Assembly: GCA_041586735.1 (NCBI GenBank)
Contig: JBFGZQ010000012.1
Coordinates: 48,549 to 112,548 of the forward strand
Direction: 5' to 3'
Origin: Motiliproteus sp041586735
GTDB taxonomy: Bacteria; Pseudomonadota; Gammaproteobacteria; Pseudomonadales; Balneatricaceae
Length of the DNA stretch: 64,000 nucleotides
Shown: positions 62,625-64,000 of the stretch, one piece after another
How the letters are laid out: each line of letters begins with the position of its first letter
How positions within the stretch are numbered: position 1 is the stretch's first letter
Position numbers and translations under genes: made by a program
The notes under the pieces: generated by a model
What the model saw: only the letters and a program-made list of their open reading frames with translations
What the model was told of the DNA's origin: nothing
Database searches by the model: none

Positions 62625-62769
62625 ACAGATGCTCCGTTTCTCTACAGCCGTGTTTTACAGCGATCTGTACAGTACATTTCGATGGTGCGACAGGGCGCAC
62701 GGATGGCTAACAGCCGATCATACCCTATCCTACGTCCATCAGATTCTACCTGGAATAGTTAAACAGCCC

Positions 62770-63291
62770 ATGAGTGCAGAACCCCTAGCGCCTAAAATTG
62801 GCAAGCCTATGATGATCATCGCCTGGATCATCGGGATGGCATTGCTGACCTGGGTGTTGGGTGATTGGCAAGAAGCCCGGATTAATCCGAACAGCTCGCC
62901 CCTTACTGAGACCGCAGCGGGAGTCGCTCAGGTGACGCTACTGCGTAATCGCCAAGGCCATTATCTGACCGCTGGCACCATCAACCACCAGAATGTGCAG
63001 TTTTTAATCGATACCGGCGCCACCAGGGTCGCCATCCCCGGTGGGCTGCAACAAACGCTGGGGTTGAACCGCGGAGAGCTGCACTATGCACTGACCGCCA
63101 ATGGCCGAACTCAAGCTTACTCCACGCTAATCAAACAACTATCTATCGGCGATATCCAGCTCTTCGATGTACGAGCTTCTATTTTACCCAATATGCCCGG
63201 TCAGCAGATCCTGCTGGGGATGAGTGCCTTGCAACACATCGAATTTACTCAAAAAGGCGACCGTTTGACCCTGCGTCAGCTACTGCCTTGA
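62770..63291 (+). CDS. Membrane-anchored clan AA (retroviral-like) aspartic protease
   Basis: A 173-residue protein: one N-terminal membrane helix (MIIAWIIGMALLTWVLG, about 15-31) and a periplasmic aspartic-protease domain with the catalytic FLIDTGATRVAIPG and ILLGMSALQHIEF, the usual C-terminal hydrophobic-hydrophobic-Gly pattern. It belongs to the TIGR02281-type single-domain family, which probably works as a dimer. ATG 62770 is chosen; the upstream open frame is antisense to mgtE. Confidence 0.85.
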   Translation: MSAEPLAPKIGKPMMIIAWIIGMALLTWVLGDWQEARINPNSSPLTETAAGVAQVTLLRNRQGHYLTAGTINHQNVQFLIDTGATRVAIPGGLQQTLGLNRGELHYALTANGRTQAYSTLIKQLSIGDIQLFDVRASILPNMPGQQILLGMSALQHIEFTQKGDRLTLRQLLP

Positions 63292-63319
63292 CAAGCAAGA
63301 GCGGCGCTAACACCCTGTA

Positions 63320-63760
63320 TCAGGGTTTGATCTGGCTCCGCACCCAGCGGACGATATCTGTCTGATTCATCGCACCCGCCTGCCGCGCGACCTCTCGACC
63401 CTTCTGGAACAGTAGCAATGAGGGGATGCTTCTGATACCGAACTGAGCGCTGAGTGCGGACTCAGCTTCGGTATTGAGTTTCGCCAGCCGGATATTAGGT
63501 TCCAGCGTCTGCGCAGCGGCTTGAAACGCCGGTCCCATCATCTTACAAGGGCCGCACCAGGGTGCCCAAAAATCGACCAACACCGGAAGGTCACTCTGCT
63601 GAACCTGTTTGTGGAAATTAGCGCCGCTGAGTTCAACCGGCTTGGCTTGAAACAAGGGCTGATGACAGCGGCCGCATTTTGGCTGGTCGCCCAGTCGGGA
63701 TTCCGGAATACGATTGAGGCCATCGCAGCTAGGGCAGGGGATATACAAAGAATCGGTCAT
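63320..63760 (-). CDS. trxC: Thioredoxin 2 (TrxC)
   Basis: A 146-residue zinc-containing thioredoxin. The N-terminal zinc ribbon has Cys9-X2-Cys12 and Cys29-X2-Cys32, and the thioredoxin domain has the active site WCGPC (Cys69, Cys72) and the cis-Pro segment IRSIPSLLLF. It is convergent with the aspartic protease gene. Confidence 0.95.
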   Translation of the reverse strand: MTDSLYIPCPSCDGLNRIPESRLGDQPKCGRCHQPLFQAKPVELSGANFHKQVQQSDLPVLVDFWAPWCGPCKMMGPAFQAAAQTLEPNIRLAKLNTEAESALSAQFGIRSIPSLLLFQKGREVARQAGAMNQTDIVRWVRSQIKP

Positions 63761-63860
63761 GATCGATCTCTACAGGTGAAAGACGATCATGGTGCCAGTC
63801 TGGCAAGTGTTTGACTACCTATCCGCATACATCTCCGTACCAAGTTGCTTGAGAAACAGG

Positions 63861-63894
63861 TTGACATCCTCCCCGCCCTGAAGGGCGGGGATTC
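63861..63894 (-). mobile_element. Right end of an IS200/IS605-type element (omega-RNA scaffold end)
   Basis: Immediately after the TnpB stop (minus strand) lies a perfect 9-bp GC-rich stem with a 2-base loop (63871-63890, CCCCGCCCTGAAGGGCGGGG), then GGATGTCAA ending at 63861. This hairpin and the TCAA end are typical of the right end of IS605-family elements, where transposon cleavage occurs. In TnpB systems the same hairpin forms the 3' part of the guide RNA scaffold; the guide would be the flanking bases from 63860 downward. Confidence 0.75.
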
Positions 63895-64000
63895 CTACGA
63901 AAGACGGCTATGCCCAGCCGCGACCAGAGACCTACGACCCGCTGCTAAAATATTCATAGCAGCGTTCGTATCACGATCATGCGAGCTTCCACACTCGCAA
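63895..64000 (-). CDS. tnpB: TnpB (OrfB) RNA-guided nuclease, C-terminus only
   Basis: Last 35 codons of a TnpB-family protein; the 5' part lies beyond the window. CECG (second zinc-finger pair) and HDRDTNAAMNIL, which includes the third RuvC catalytic Asp, are visible, then AAGRRSLVAAGHSRLS and the stop. The catalytic residue is intact in this piece, so the gene may be active. Whether tnpA is present cannot be seen. Confidence 0.88.
   Translation of the reverse strand, partial: CECGSSHDRDTNAAMNILAAGRRSLVAAGHSRLS

Noticed and set aside
62275..62769. Upstream extension of the aspartic protease
   Set aside because: It is antisense to the mgtE 5' half; the signal-anchor helix fits a start at 62770.

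Overview
This is a 64 kb stretch of a gammaproteobacterial chromosome of moderate GC (mid-50s per cent by eye). Two conserved gene orders point that way: pabC-mltG-tmk-holB-pilZ-tatD at the left edge, and the nudJ / mnmA / hflD / purB neighbourhood with RapA further in. I cannot name the genus. No tRNA, rRNA or CRISPR array was seen. All work is by eye, so domain boundaries and sequence motifs are approximate.

Layout. 1-4.4 kb: folate, cell-wall and replication housekeeping genes. 4.5-9.4 kb: two divergent membrane-channel operons, an MscS plus DUF432 pair and an MscS-like / truncated MgtE / full MgtE trio. 9.6-16.7 kb: purB, an orphan solute-binding protein, an aromatic-type aminotransferase, hflD, mnmA, nudJ and moaE. 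16.9-25.5 kb: rapA, then a soluble NAD-dependent formate dehydrogenase operon (fdsGBA-fdhD) on the minus strand.

25.7-43.2 kb is the most distinctive accessory block. It holds a compact Tad-like pilus locus: a small prepilin, CpaB, an OmpA-type lipoprotein, a CpaC secretin, a TPR lipoprotein, CpaF ATPase, TadB, TadC and a large second prepilin. Regulators follow: a PhnD-like periplasmic binding protein, a hybrid histidine kinase, a sigma-54-activating NtrC-type regulator and a REC/degenerate-GGDEF/EAL protein. A sigma-54 promoter lies directly upstream of the small prepilin, so the regulator at the far end plausibly drives the pilus genes. The two prepilins share an unusual N-terminus, and no CpaE/TadZ, TadV peptidase or TadE/F/G gene lies in the locus.

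43.5-45.3 kb: DUF6524 and two GST-fold proteins. 45.4-55.6 kb: a six-gene set of circularly permuted ATP-grasp, alpha-E and transglutaminase-like proteins (one with DUF2126). This combination is widespread and predicted to make or modify a peptide, but its product is unknown. 55.7-57.9 kb: an AT-richer DUF6351 esterase-like protein. 57.9-60.1 kb: a hemerythrin / DUF2249 / polytopic membrane protein operon with an FNR/DNR-type site, which suggests a nitric-oxide or low-oxygen response. 60.2-63.8 kb: an RluA-type pseudouridine synthase, MgtE, a membrane-anchored aspartic protease and thioredoxin 2. The right edge cuts into a TnpB gene of an IS200/IS605-type element, whose 3' end hairpin (omega-RNA scaffold) is present.
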